64,000 nt of DNA from Saccharospirillum sp965652395 (lineage in GTDB: Bacteria; Pseudomonadota; Gammaproteobacteria; Pseudomonadales; Natronospirillaceae): positions 40,688-104,687 of the forward strand of contig CBFGUW010000015.1 in assembly GCA_965652395.1 (NCBI GenBank), written 5' to 3'. The notes beneath the pieces were generated by a model. The model worked only from the letters and a program-made list of their open reading frames with translations. It had not been told where the DNA came from and did no database searches. The translations under genes and the position numbers were made by a program. Of the stretch, positions 1-7,928 are shown in pieces; the stretch's first letter is position 1; each line of letters opens with the position of its first letter.

Positions 1-989
1 ACCCGGGCATCGAACGGTGGGTATAACAGTTGCGGCGTACCCGCCAACTCGATCAGGGACACCAGCCGGTTCAGGTTAACCGGCCCGTCGGCCCGGTACA
101 GGTCGATCTCGCTGATCTCGAACTGTTTGAACAGAAACTGCACCAGTTCGTCCGGGCAGTTGACCGCCACTTCCAGACGCACCTCGTCCCCATATTGGCG
201 ATAGACCAACTCCCCTTCGATAGCCCGGCGTAAGTCGCCGGTTTCTTCTTCATCGACAAAGAGATCCGAGTTGCGGGTAACGCGAAACTGATAGCAACCC
301 TTCACTGTCATGCCGAAAAATATTTCGTCCATGAAGTGATGAATCACGGACGACAGGAAAACAAAATCCTGTGGGCCGGAACCAGTCTCCTCAGCGGGCA
401 ACTGAATCATATTCGGCAGGGCTCTCGGGCACTGCACAATGGCCTGGCCGCTGTTGCGACCAAAGGCGTCTTTGCCTTCGAGCTTGACGATGAAGTTAAG
501 GCTCTTGTTCAGAATGCGAGGGAAGGGGTGTGCCGGGTCGAGCCCGATCGGGCTGAGCAGGGGCAATACCTCGTGCTCGAAATACTGTTGCAGCCATTGG
601 GTTTGTTGTTTGGTCCAGTGGTCCCGCCGAATGACTCGGATGCCGTGTTCGTCCAACAGTGGCAGCAGCTGCTGATTCAGTATGTCGTATTGGCGTTGCA
701 CCAGTTGATGGGCGCGACCGGCGATCTGGTCCAGCTGCTGGCGGGGCGTTAACCCTTCGGGGCCGGTAATGGTGGACCCGGCTTCAAAGCGCTCTTTCAG
801 GCCACCGACGCGAATTTCAAAAAATTCATCCAGGTTGGTGCTGGAAATACAGAGGAACCGCAGGCGTTCCAGTGGGGGTATGCGGATGTCTTCCGCCTGG
901 GACAGGACGCGATCATGAAACTCCAAAAGCGAGAGTTCCCGATTGATAAAATGTTCCTGGGTGATATCCAGGGGTGTGTCCTGACTCAT
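1..989 (-). CDS. ppk1: polyphosphate kinase PPK1, N-terminal part (cut by window edge)
   Basis: PPK1 reversibly transfers the terminal phosphate of ATP to inorganic polyphosphate. About 329 codons are visible, read from an ATG at 989-987 and running off the window at base 1. The start follows a GAGAGG ribosome site. The N-terminal domain is recognisable by INRELSLLEFHDRVLSQA near residue 15, STNLDEFFEIRVGGLKE near residue 50, PFPRILNKS near residue 150 and FRVTRNSDLF near residue 240. The usual family motif is RELSWLEF; here the Trp is Leu. The catalytic His region lies beyond the window. A palindromic repeat separates the gene from hpt upstream. Domain order and motifs make the family assignment secure; activity cannot be judged from this part alone. 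Confidence 0.93.
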   Translation of the reverse strand, partial: MSQDTPLDITQEHFINRELSLLEFHDRVLSQAEDIRIPPLERLRFLCISSTNLDEFFEIRVGGLKERFEAGSTITGPEGLTPRQQLDQIAGRAHQLVQRQYDILNQQLLPLLDEHGIRVIRRDHWTKQQTQWLQQYFEHEVLPLLSPIGLDPAHPFPRILNKSLNFIVKLEGKDAFGRNSGQAIVQCPRALPNMIQLPAEETGSGPQDFVFLSSVIHHFMDEIFFGMTVKGCYQFRVTRNSDLFVDEEETGDLRRAIEGELVYRQYGDEVRLEVAVNCPDELVQFLFKQFEISEIDLYRADGPVNLNRLVSLIELAGTPQLLYPPFDAR

Positions 990-1007
990 AGGTACCTCTC
1001 AACCGTT

Positions 1008-1186
1008 CAAGAATTGGCATTCGGGCTGGTTCAGGGGCTCTGGTCCGCAGCGGATACCCGTGGTGTCTCTGCTGGGTCGGCGTGAATCCATCCATGGAGC
1101 CTAGACCGCAACATCCTTGTTGCGGACTCCCCTGCAGAGACGCCACGGGCATCCGCCGCTATCCCCTGTGGGAATGCCAATTCTTG
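1008..1186 (+). repeat. dispersed palindromic element, copy 1
   Basis: Outer arms CAAGAATTGGCATTC (1008-1022) and its exact complement (1172-1186) enclose a second pair of 23-base arms (1050-1072 and 1134-1156, two mismatches). Inside is the two-hairpin core shared by all copies: TCCATCCATGGA, then CCGCAACATCCTTGTTGCGG at 1107-1126. Its outer arm differs from the AAGTTTCGGAG type of copies 2, 3, 10 and 11. It fills most of the gap between ppk1 and hpt. Confidence 0.9.
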
Positions 1187-1282
1187 AGTTAGCAACCGTT
1201 GCATACAGTGTATGACAGAATTGTTGCAGGTGTGTGAAAGGAGAGAAGGCCAGGGAGTTAACCCCGGCCGGGGGAGCTGAGA

Positions 1283-1840
1283 TCAGAGGCCTTTTACGGC
1301 GAAAATACCGGGGGCGTTGCGCCAATAGCCTTTGTAGTCCATGCCGTAGCCGAATACATAGCGGTCTTCGCATTGCAGGCCGATGTAGTCCGGAATGATG
1401 TCCGGGCGGGCTTTGCGGTCGTGTTGTTTGTCGACCAGCACGGCAATGTGCAGGTCTTCCACGCCCTCTTCCCGACAGTGGTCGACAATGGCCCCCAGAG
1501 TGGCGCCTTCGTCGTAGATGTCATCAACGATCAGCACCGTGCGGCCTTTCAGCGGCTGTTGGGGATAGGTGCGCCATTCCAGATCCGCCCCACGGGTTTT
1601 GTCGCGGTAGCGGGTGGCATGCAGATAGCTGATCTCCAACGGGAACCCCAGCTTGGTGACCAATTTGCCGGTCAGCACCAGGCCGCCGTTCATCACGCTG
1701 AACACAATGGGGTTACGGTTGGCCAGATCTTTGGAAACAGCGGCGGCGATGTTATCGATAGCCTGTTCGACCTGGGCTTCTGTAAAGAGGCAGTCGGCCT
1801 CGTTCCGAACTTGCTGGATCTCTGAGGGAATGGCGGTCAT
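1283..1840 (-). CDS. hpt: hypoxanthine-guanine phosphoribosyltransferase
   Basis: This purine-salvage enzyme joins hypoxanthine or guanine to PRPP to make IMP or GMP in the cytoplasm. The 185-residue product has the type I phosphoribosyltransferase PRPP loop VLIVDDIYDEGATL near residue 105 and the purine-binding FVFGYGMDYKG-type segment (YVFGYGMDYKGYWRN) near the C terminus. The start at 1840 was chosen over a longer in-frame reading because an AGAGG site lies just upstream and homology begins there. It is divergent from folA with a gap of about 117 bases, so both probably start from that short region. Length is normal for the short proteobacterial Hpt group. Confidence 0.92.
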   Translation of the reverse strand: MTAIPSEIQQVRNEADCLFTEAQVEQAIDNIAAAVSKDLANRNPIVFSVMNGGLVLTGKLVTKLGFPLEISYLHATRYRDKTRGADLEWRTYPQQPLKGRTVLIVDDIYDEGATLGAIVDHCREEGVEDLHIAVLVDKQHDRKARPDIIPDYIGLQCEDRYVFGYGMDYKGYWRNAPGIFAVKGL

Positions 1841-1957
1841 TTCTGCCTCTTTGGTCAGGAATCTGGGGTGGCGAACTGTAGCGAGTCTTCCACCTTGGTG
1901 CAAGATACCCGCCTTTTTGCGGTAGTATAGCCGCCAAATGACCCTCCGGAGCAACCC

Positions 1958-2467
1958 ATGCGCATTGCGTTAATGTGGGCCATGGCCCAAAACCGTTTGA
2001 TCGGCCGCGATAACAAGCTGCCCTGGTACCTGCCGAACGACCTGAAATATTTTAAAAGAGTGACCACGGGAAAGCCGGTGATCATGGGGCGCAAGACCTA
2101 TGAAAGCATTGGCAAACCGCTGCCGAACCGGACCAATATCATTGTCACGAGAGACACCGCATTCGAGGCTCCAGGCACCAAAGTAGTGCATTCATTGGAT
2201 GCCGCCATTGAGTTGGCCGAGATGGAAGCGGAGATTTCCGGTGTGGAAGAGGTGGTGGTGATGGGCGGTGGTGAAATCTACGCTCAGGCCCTGCCTCGGG
2301 CCGACCGGCTTTATGTGACGCTTGTACATGCCGAAGTCGAAGGCGATGCGTATTTTCCAGAGATCGATCTGACGGCCTACCAGGAAGTGGCGCGGGAGGA
2401 TTTCCCGGCGGAAGGCCCCAACCCCTACGATTATTCTTTTGTCGTTTACGATCGCCCGGTGCAGTAA
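1958..2467 (+). CDS. folA: dihydrofolate reductase
   Basis: This enzyme reduces dihydrofolate to tetrahydrofolate with NADPH, feeding thymidylate and purine synthesis. The 169-residue protein is a full-length chromosomal-type DHFR. Seen: MWAMAQNRLIGRDNKLPW at the N terminus with LPNDLKYFK holding the substrate-binding acidic residue, VIMGRKTYESIGKPLPNR for NADPH binding, and VMGGGEIYAQALP near residue 110. The ATG follows a GGAGCAACCC stretch. It is divergent from hpt and followed after 53 bases by the glyoxalase-fold gene. Nothing is truncated. Confidence 0.96.
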   Translation: MRIALMWAMAQNRLIGRDNKLPWYLPNDLKYFKRVTTGKPVIMGRKTYESIGKPLPNRTNIIVTRDTAFEAPGTKVVHSLDAAIELAEMEAEISGVEEVVVMGGGEIYAQALPRADRLYVTLVHAEVEGDAYFPEIDLTAYQEVAREDFPAEGPNPYDYSFVVYDRPVQ

Positions 2468-2520
2468 GGTAAAGGGGCCAATTCAGGCTTTACCCATTAC
2501 CCGCAAGGAGGAACTCCACC

Positions 2521-2898
2521 ATGGCTATTAGTCCCAACCCTGTCGTCTGGTTCGAAATTCCCGTCTCCGATATGGACCGGGCCGTTGCGTTCTACGAAGC
2601 TGTGTTTGAAACCACTCTGGTTCGACAGGAGATGGGTCCGTTGAACATGGCCTGGTTTCCTTCGGAGCCGGGCAAAATCGGGTCGAGTGGCACTTTATTG
2701 AAAGCGGAATCCTACGTGCCTTCGCATCAGGGCACCCTGGTCTACCTCAGTGTGGATGATATCGAGGCCACCTTGGGGCGGGTAGCGGAAAGCGGCGGTA
2801 AAATCCTGAACCCGAAAATGGCCATTGGTGAGTTTGGATTCGTGGGGCACTTCGAAGACAGCGAGGGCAACCGGGTTGCCCTGCACAGTGAATCCTGA
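2521..2898 (+). CDS. VOC (glyoxalase/bleomycin-resistance fold) family protein
   Basis: A 125-residue single vicinal-oxygen-chelate domain. Seen: WFEIPVSDMDRAVAFYEAVF at the N terminus, typical of the first beta-alpha-beta unit, and GFVGHFEDSEGNRVALHS at the C terminus, where Glu/His metal ligands normally sit. The start has a strong AAGGAGG site nine bases upstream. The substrate cannot be told from sequence; the subgroup resembles the small stand-alone VOC proteins often annotated as glyoxalases. It is convergent with the MFS exporter gene, with a palindromic element between them. Confidence 0.85.
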   Translation: MAISPNPVVWFEIPVSDMDRAVAFYEAVFETTLVRQEMGPLNMAWFPSEPGKIGSSGTLLKAESYVPSHQGTLVYLSVDDIEATLGRVAESGGKILNPKMAIGEFGFVGHFEDSEGNRVALHSES

Positions 2899-2908
2899 TT
2901 TTTATTTT

Positions 2909-3096
2909 ACTCAAGTTTTGGGGTTCGCTGGCAGGGACGAGCACCGGATGCCTGGTTGCCTTATCAAGGGTGGTTCGCAGCATGGATGCTGCGATCCAGG
3001 CCCCATGGACGGGTTTATGCCGACCCTTGATAAGGCAACCAGGTAGCCGGTGCGTACTCTTGGCATCATTTTTTAAGTGAACCCCGAAACTTGAGT
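2909..3096 (-). repeat. dispersed palindromic element, copy 2
   Basis: Outer arms of 18 bases (2909-2926 and 3079-3096, one G-T mismatch) carry the shared ACTCAAGTTT(T/C)GGGGTTC type. Inner 30-base arms (2942-2971 and 3023-3052) enclose the conserved core, here in reverse orientation, with GCAGCATGGATGCTGC and GTCCATGGGG hairpins. It lies between the convergent VOC and MFS genes and could act as a two-way transcription end, but there is no T-run. Confidence 0.9.
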
Positions 3097-3100
3097 TGTT

Positions 3101-4315
3101 TTACTCATCTACATAGGTGGCCAGCCCCTTCCTAACACAGGCGACGGCCAGGCTACCAAACAGCACGAATGCCACCAATAGCGGCACCAGGGTTGCGTTG
3201 TAGAACTGCCCGACCAACAGAGACAGCGGCACCGATACAAAGTTGGTGATCGAGCCGATCAAAGCCGCACCCAGCCCCGCCACCTGCCCCAGCGGCTGCA
3301 TCGCCATGGCGTTGATGTTGCCGAACAGCAATCCCAAACAGAAAAAACCCACCGATGCGAGCCCCATGAATTGCCAGAAACCGGGGACTCCCTGTTGAAA
3401 AAGCGCCAACACCAGCAGAATTCCGAAAGCGGTGATCATGCCCGCCAGGGCAGCATAGCTGATGCGTTTTGTGCCGAAGCGCATAACCAGACGGCTGTTG
3501 GTAAAGGACGCGAAGCCGATTGCGAGTGCGAGTAGGGCGAAGTAGAGGGCGAAACGGTCCCCGACTTTATAAACATCCTGAAATATCGCCTGGGAGGAGC
3601 TGAGGTAGGTGAGAAATCCACCAAAAATAAAACCGGCGGCAAGGGTGAACCACATGGCGGTCGGAGTGGTGAGGACGACTTGGGTGGAGGCCCAAAGGCG
3701 TGTCCAGGAGAAGGCGTGCCGGTTGTCGCGGTTCAGGGTTTCGGGTTGTCTGATGCCGAACCAGAGGGCGACGACCAGGGCGAGGCCGATGAAGACGCCG
3801 AAGATGGTGGGCCATTCGGAGAGGTAAAGAATGCCTTGGCCGAGTGCGGGGGCGAGCATGGGAACAAGAATGAAGACCATCATGATGAAGGACATGACTT
3901 GTGCCATGGCGCGGCCGATGTATTGGTCGCGGATGAGGGCGACGGAGACGATGCGGGGGCCGGAGACGCCGAAGCCTTGAATGAGTCGACCGATCAGCAT
4001 GGTGGTGAGGCTTTGGGCGTTCATGGAGATGAGGGAGCCGATGATGAAGATGAGGAGCCCTGACATGATGGCGGGTTTGCGGCCGATGCTGTCGGAGAGT
4101 GGGCCGTAAAACAGTTGGCCGAAACCCATGCCTAGAATTAAAAAGGAGATGATCATTTGGGTTTTGGCGAGTTCGCTGATGTTCAGGTCGGCGGCGATTT
4201 GTGGCAGGGCGGGGAGCATGGCGTCGATGCTGAGGGCGAGCAGTGAGGTCATCAGGGCCATTAGGGTGACGAATTCGGGGAGGCGGAGGCTTCTGGGTGG
4301 TGCAGTGGTATGCAT
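3101..4315 (-). CDS. multidrug efflux MFS transporter, Bcr/CflA-type
   Basis: A 404-residue inner-membrane drug/proton antiporter-like protein with about 12 membrane segments. Seen: LSIDAMLPALPQIAADL after the first segment (a Bcr/CflA/EmrD hallmark), FGQLFYGPLSDSIGRKPAI for the loop 2-3 signature of the superfamily, and GRLIQGFGVSGPRIVSVALI in helix 4-5, the antiporter motif C region. The start at 4315 (ATG) was preferred; a GTG at 4363 in the same frame would add 16 residues, and neither has a good ribosome site. It stands alone, separated from the oxidase operon by a strong hairpin. The transported compound is unknown. Confidence 0.85.
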   Translation of the reverse strand: MHTTAPPRSLRLPEFVTLMALMTSLLALSIDAMLPALPQIAADLNISELAKTQMIISFLILGMGFGQLFYGPLSDSIGRKPAIMSGLLIFIIGSLISMNAQSLTTMLIGRLIQGFGVSGPRIVSVALIRDQYIGRAMAQVMSFIMMVFILVPMLAPALGQGILYLSEWPTIFGVFIGLALVVALWFGIRQPETLNRDNRHAFSWTRLWASTQVVLTTPTAMWFTLAAGFIFGGFLTYLSSSQAIFQDVYKVGDRFALYFALLALAIGFASFTNSRLVMRFGTKRISYAALAGMITAFGILLVLALFQQGVPGFWQFMGLASVGFFCLGLLFGNINAMAMQPLGQVAGLGAALIGSITNFVSVPLSLLVGQFYNATLVPLLVAFVLFGSLAVACVRKGLATYVDE

Positions 4316-4383
4316 TCGGGAGTCCAATCGGCGGTCGTTGGGCGAAGCGGGCGAGTTTAACACAGTGGTTTTGGTTGGGACCG

Positions 4384-4425
4384 CCGGGTAGGGGTAGAAC
4401 TATTTGGAGTTCTACCCCTACCCGG
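4384..4425 (-). terminator. 18-bp perfect hairpin after the oxidase operon
   Basis: CCGGGTAGGGGTAGAACT (4384-4401) pairs perfectly with 4408-4425 across a six-base loop. It lies 32 bases past the stop of the cytochrome oxidase subunit IV gene and upstream of the MFS gene. There is no T-run, so it may be a transcript-end stabiliser rather than a classical intrinsic terminator. Confidence 0.55.
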
Positions 4426-4456
4426 CTCCGTGCCACCGTTGGAATAATGCCAATGT

Positions 4457-4717
4457 TTAACGTGTTATGACGTCGAGTAGGGTTAATAAAAAGAGAAAAA
4501 ACAACCAAAAAACTCCCCCGGCGGCGAACAGCCTTAACATTCCATCCGCTTCTTTCAGCCGCATAAAAAATACCCCAATTAACACAGCCATGAGAGTAGC
4601 GAAGCTCAAATGAACCGCTGTTTTTATATACGAAATAGGAAGGGTCACAGCGGCGATATTCAGTGCCAGCAAAATCAAAAGTAATAGCCAGACGAGCAAG
4701 GGTGTGCGAATACTCAT
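4457..4717 (-). CDS. ctaF: cytochrome c oxidase subunit IV (caa3 type)
   Basis: An 86-residue small subunit of the caa3 oxidase with three predicted membrane segments. Seen: PLLVWLLLLILLALNIAAV, then a middle helix with HLSFATLMAVLIGVFFMRLKEA, a pattern shared by the small subunit IV family (His and Lys/Arg at the helix ends), then GGVFWLFFLFLLTLLDV. The ATG at 4717 has GAGG upstream and begins one base after the subunit III stop; an earlier in-frame start would overlap subunit III heavily. Last gene of the 12-gene operon. The family assignment rests on position, size and topology more than on catalytic residues. Confidence 0.8.
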   Translation of the reverse strand: MSIRTPLLVWLLLLILLALNIAAVTLPISYIKTAVHLSFATLMAVLIGVFFMRLKEADGMLRLFAAGGVFWLFFLFLLTLLDVITR

Positions 4718-4718
4718 G

Positions 4719-5366
4719 TCAGCCTCGTAATAGATAAAGCGTTGTGAATACGAAGATCCAGACCACATCGACGAAGGCCCAGTAGAGTCCGGCCACTCTC
4801 AGTTGACGTTCCAGGTTGGGGGAAGTGGATTGCCGGGCGATTCGTATCAGGAAGTAACCGAGGATAAACAGGCCGATCAACATGTGGGCGGCGTGGAGGC
4901 CGGTCATGATGAAGTAGAGGTTGAAAAACAGTTCGGCGATGTCGGGTTGTTGGCCTGGGAAATGGAAGGGTAGGTCGAGTATGGGCATTAGGTTGTGGTG
5001 AAATTCTTTTTGCCATTCGTGGCCTTTGATGCCGAGAAAAACAAGGCCGAGAAGGATGGTGAGTGTCAGGAAAATCAGTGTCGGGCGGCTGTGTTTTAAG
5101 CGGGCGCCCTGCTCGGCCAATACCATAGTGAAGCCTCTGGTAAGGAGGATGGCGGTGTTGATGCTGGCGAGTTTGAGGTCGAGGTGGGTGGCGGCTTGGG
5201 CGAAGACGTCGGTATGTTGCACGCGCAGTAGGGTGAAGGCGCTGAACAGGCCGCCGAAGAGCAGCAGTTCGGTGGCGAGGAAGAGCCAGATGCCGATGAG
5301 TCCGGCGCGAGTTTGCTGTTCGATGTCGTCGAAGTGTTCGGCGGGTGAGGCGTTATTTGTAGGCAT
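4719..5366 (-). CDS. ctaE: cytochrome c oxidase subunit III
   Basis: Subunit III stabilises the catalytic subunit of heme-copper oxidases in the inner membrane. The 215-residue protein has about five membrane segments, as in caa3-type oxidases. Seen: GLIGIWLFLATELLLFGGLF in the first helix with the family Glu, and FNLYFIMTGLHAAHMLIGL near residue 150, followed by GLYWAFVDVVWIFVFTTLYL at the end, the standard subunit III signature. It overlaps the end of the subunit I gene by 14 bases, indicating tight co-translation. Confidence 0.93.
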   Translation of the reverse strand: MPTNNASPAEHFDDIEQQTRAGLIGIWLFLATELLLFGGLFSAFTLLRVQHTDVFAQAATHLDLKLASINTAILLTRGFTMVLAEQGARLKHSRPTLIFLTLTILLGLVFLGIKGHEWQKEFHHNLMPILDLPFHFPGQQPDIAELFFNLYFIMTGLHAAHMLIGLFILGYFLIRIARQSTSPNLERQLRVAGLYWAFVDVVWIFVFTTLYLLRG

Positions 5367-6939
5367 AGGGGCTGTCCTCTACCGGCGGTGGTTCGGTGAA
5401 GTTGTGAACCGGAGGCGGTGAGCTGGTTTTCCATTCGAGGCCTTTGGCGTGCCAGGGGTTGGCTTGGGCCATGGGGCCGAAACGCACTGACCAGAAGAGG
5501 TAGACGAGCGGTAGCAGGTAGCCGATGGCGAGTACTCCGGCGCCGAGTGAGGAGAGTACGTGCAGTACCTGGAAGGCGTCTGGATAGTCGTGGTAGCGGC
5601 GCGGCATACCGGCGTAACCGAGTAGAAATTGTGGATAGAAGGTGAGGTTGAAGCCGATGAATAAGGCGAGTGCGGCGATGCGGGCCCAGAGTTCGGAGTA
5701 GAGTCGGCCGGTGAGCTTGGGCCACCAGAAGTGCAGGCCGCCGAGGTAGGCGGTGACGGCACCACCGACCATGATGTAGTGGAAGTGGGCGGTGATGAAA
5801 TAGGTGTCGTGGAGGTGTACATCGAGGGCGAGTGCGGCGAGAAAGATGCCGGTTAAGCCGCCTATGGTGAACAAACCGAGAAACGAGAGTGCGTAGATCA
5901 TCGGCGCGGTGAATTGAATGCGGCCGCGAAATAGTGTGGCGGTCCAGTTCAGGGTTTTAATCGCGGAGGGAATGGCGACGAGAAAGGTGAAAAACGAAAA
6001 CATGAGTCCGGCGTAAATGCTTTGACCGGAGACGAACATATGATGCCCCCAGACCACGAAACCGAACAGGGCGATGGCCATGATGGCGATGACCATGCCG
6101 ACATAACCGAAGATGGGATTACGCGAAAAACAGGTGACGATTTCGGAGACCACGCCCATGGCGGGAAGGACCATGATGTACACCGCCGGGTGTGAATAAA
6201 ACCAAAACAGGTGCTGGAACAATAAGGGGTCGCCGCCGAGATTGGGATCGAAGATGCCGATGCCCAGGCCGCGCTCCAAACCAATTAACAGCAAGGTCAC
6301 CGACAGCACCGGGGTGGCAAGAATCAGGATCAGGCTGGTGGCGTAGTTGGCCCAAACAAAGAGTGGCAGGCGGAACCAATTGAGGCCACGCACCCGCATG
6401 GTGTGAGTGGTGACGACAAAGTTCAGGCCGGTGAGAATCGAGGAGAAACCGACAATGAAGACGCCGGTGGCGGCGGCCATTACGGCGGAGTTGGAGAATA
6501 GACTGGAATAGGGGGTGTAGAAGGTCCAGCCGGTGTCGACGCCACCGGCGATCACGGCGGCCATGGTGAACAGGCCACCGATGGTATAGATGTACCACGA
6601 CAATAAGTTGAGTTTTGGAAAGGCAAGGTCGCGTGCGCCGACCATCAAGGGCATCAGGAAATTCCCCAGGGTGGCGGGTATGGAGGGGATCAGAAAAAAC
6701 CACACCATGACGATGCCGTGCAACGAGAACATTTCGTTGTAGGTTTCCGAACTGAGCATGTCCCCGGCCGGGGTAATCAATTCCAAACGAATCAACAGCG
6801 CCGCGAAGCCGCCCAGAAAAAAGAAGCCGGTAATGGAGACGGCATACAACCAGCTGATGCGTTTGTGGTCGGTGGTAAGCAGCCAGGAACGAATGTTCCA
6901 GCTACCGCTCAAATAATGTTCGGGTTCGGTGGTGGTCAT
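5353..6939 (-). CDS. ctaD: cytochrome c oxidase subunit I, A2-type
   Basis: The 528-residue catalytic subunit reduces O2 to water at a heme a3-CuB centre and pumps protons. Seen: FSLHGIVMVWFFLIP near residue 50 with a heme-ligand His, FWFYSHPAVYIMVLPAMG near residue 240 with the CuB His cross-linked to Tyr, WGHHMFVSG for the two further CuB ligands, and HDTYFITAHFHYIMVGG near residue 380 with the heme a and a3 ligands. The Glu of HPEVY in A1 oxidases is absent, and the YSHPAVY form marks the A2 subfamily, which uses Tyr-Ser at the end of the D channel. About 12 membrane segments. Starts inside the stop of subunit II (ATGA overlap). Confidence 0.96.
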   Translation of the reverse strand: MTTTEPEHYLSGSWNIRSWLLTTDHKRISWLYAVSITGFFFLGGFAALLIRLELITPAGDMLSSETYNEMFSLHGIVMVWFFLIPSIPATLGNFLMPLMVGARDLAFPKLNLLSWYIYTIGGLFTMAAVIAGGVDTGWTFYTPYSSLFSNSAVMAAATGVFIVGFSSILTGLNFVVTTHTMRVRGLNWFRLPLFVWANYATSLILILATPVLSVTLLLIGLERGLGIGIFDPNLGGDPLLFQHLFWFYSHPAVYIMVLPAMGVVSEIVTCFSRNPIFGYVGMVIAIMAIALFGFVVWGHHMFVSGQSIYAGLMFSFFTFLVAIPSAIKTLNWTATLFRGRIQFTAPMIYALSFLGLFTIGGLTGIFLAALALDVHLHDTYFITAHFHYIMVGGAVTAYLGGLHFWWPKLTGRLYSELWARIAALALFIGFNLTFYPQFLLGYAGMPRRYHDYPDAFQVLHVLSSLGAGVLAIGYLLPLVYLFWSVRFGPMAQANPWHAKGLEWKTSSPPPVHNFTEPPPVEDSPYAYK

Positions 6940-7928
6940 GGGACCTCTCCGATGGACGATGAATCTTCTGGTTGGGCTGAGAGTGACGACAGATAGGCAA
7001 TGATGTTCAGTATTTCGCTTTCACTCAGTTGGCCGCTGAAGCTCGGCATGATGGGCGCGTACCCGGCGACCACCTGGCGCTGCGGCGTTAAGATCGACCG
7101 ACGCAGATACTCTTCATCGGCCGTGACCCGGTTGCCGTTTTGCAATAGGACGGTGCGGCCGACGATGCCGGCCAAATTGGGCGCCGGTGCGCCGTCCCCG
7201 CTTTGGTGGCAGTCGGCACAGCCATGGCGGTCGAACAGTTGCTCCCCGGCCGCCACCGGGTCAGTGCCCTGGGTGCCTTCGAGCCAATGTTGGTAGTCGG
7301 TGGGTGTCATGACCACAACCTTGCCGCGCATCCGGGAATGATCCAAACCGCAGAATTCCGCACAGAACAAACGATATTCGCCGGTCCTGGTCGCTTTGAA
7401 ACTCACTTCGTTGTAGCGGCCCGGCACGGCGTCTTTTTTCAGGCGCAGCGCGGGCAGTGAAAAGCTGTGAATCACATCCTGGGAGGTCAGGCGCAGTTGA
7501 ATGGTTTCGTTGACCGGTACATGAAGGGTGTTGATCTCGCGGGTGCCGTCGGGATGCTGGGCTTTCCACATCCATTGTTTACCGATGACGTTGATGACCA
7601 GCGCATCGCGTTCGGCGGTGTGCAGTTCCAGGTAGAGCCGCCCGGCCCAGACGAACAACAGCAGAAATACCAGGCCCAGCGATGCGGCGAAGCCGATTTC
7701 AAGATAGTGGCCACCTCGTTTCGACGGCGTTGGCCCGCGCCCGCCCGACCGGCCCCGGCGATAGCGAAAGCCGAACACCAGCACCAGTCCGATCACCGTT
7801 AATGTCAGTACCGAGGAGAGCGCCAGCAGCACAAAATAGAGCTGGTCGACCTCCCCGGCGTAATCGGAGACAGCGTCGGGAATCAGTTGCAAACCGCGAT
7901 CCGGATCGGCCAGGGGGCGTTGAGTCAT
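6936..7928 (-). CDS. ctaC: cytochrome c oxidase subunit II with fused cytochrome c domain (caa3)
   Basis: This subunit takes electrons from a cytochrome c donor through the dinuclear CuA centre. The 330-residue protein has two membrane helices (about residues 25-48 and 72-95), a cupredoxin domain with VIHSFSLPAL and FCAEFCGLDHSRMRG for the CuA ligands, and a C-terminal cytochrome c domain with GCADCHQSGDG near residue 238 and a Met ligand in IMPSFSGQL. The fusion defines a caa3 oxidase. The start at 7928 has a strong AAGGAGG site and overlaps the SCO stop by ATGA; a longer in-frame reading has no support. No obvious cleavable signal beyond the first helix. Confidence 0.95.
   Translation of the reverse strand: MTQRPLADPDRGLQLIPDAVSDYAGEVDQLYFVLLALSSVLTLTVIGLVLVFGFRYRRGRSGGRGPTPSKRGGHYLEIGFAASLGLVFLLLFVWAGRLYLELHTAERDALVINVIGKQWMWKAQHPDGTREINTLHVPVNETIQLRLTSQDVIHSFSLPALRLKKDAVPGRYNEVSFKATRTGEYRLFCAEFCGLDHSRMRGKVVVMTPTDYQHWLEGTQGTDPVAAGEQLFDRHGCADCHQSGDGAPAPNLAGIVGRTVLLQNGNRVTADEEYLRRSILTPQRQVVAGYAPIMPSFSGQLSESEILNIIAYLSSLSAQPEDSSSIGEVP

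Noticed and set aside
1262..1273. CCCCGGCCGGGG palindrome after hpt as terminator
   Set aside because: No loop of useful size and no T-run.
3567..4508. 313-codon frame rich in His/Arg/Pro over the MFS gene
   Set aside because: Frame-shifted reading of the transporter; low-complexity composition.
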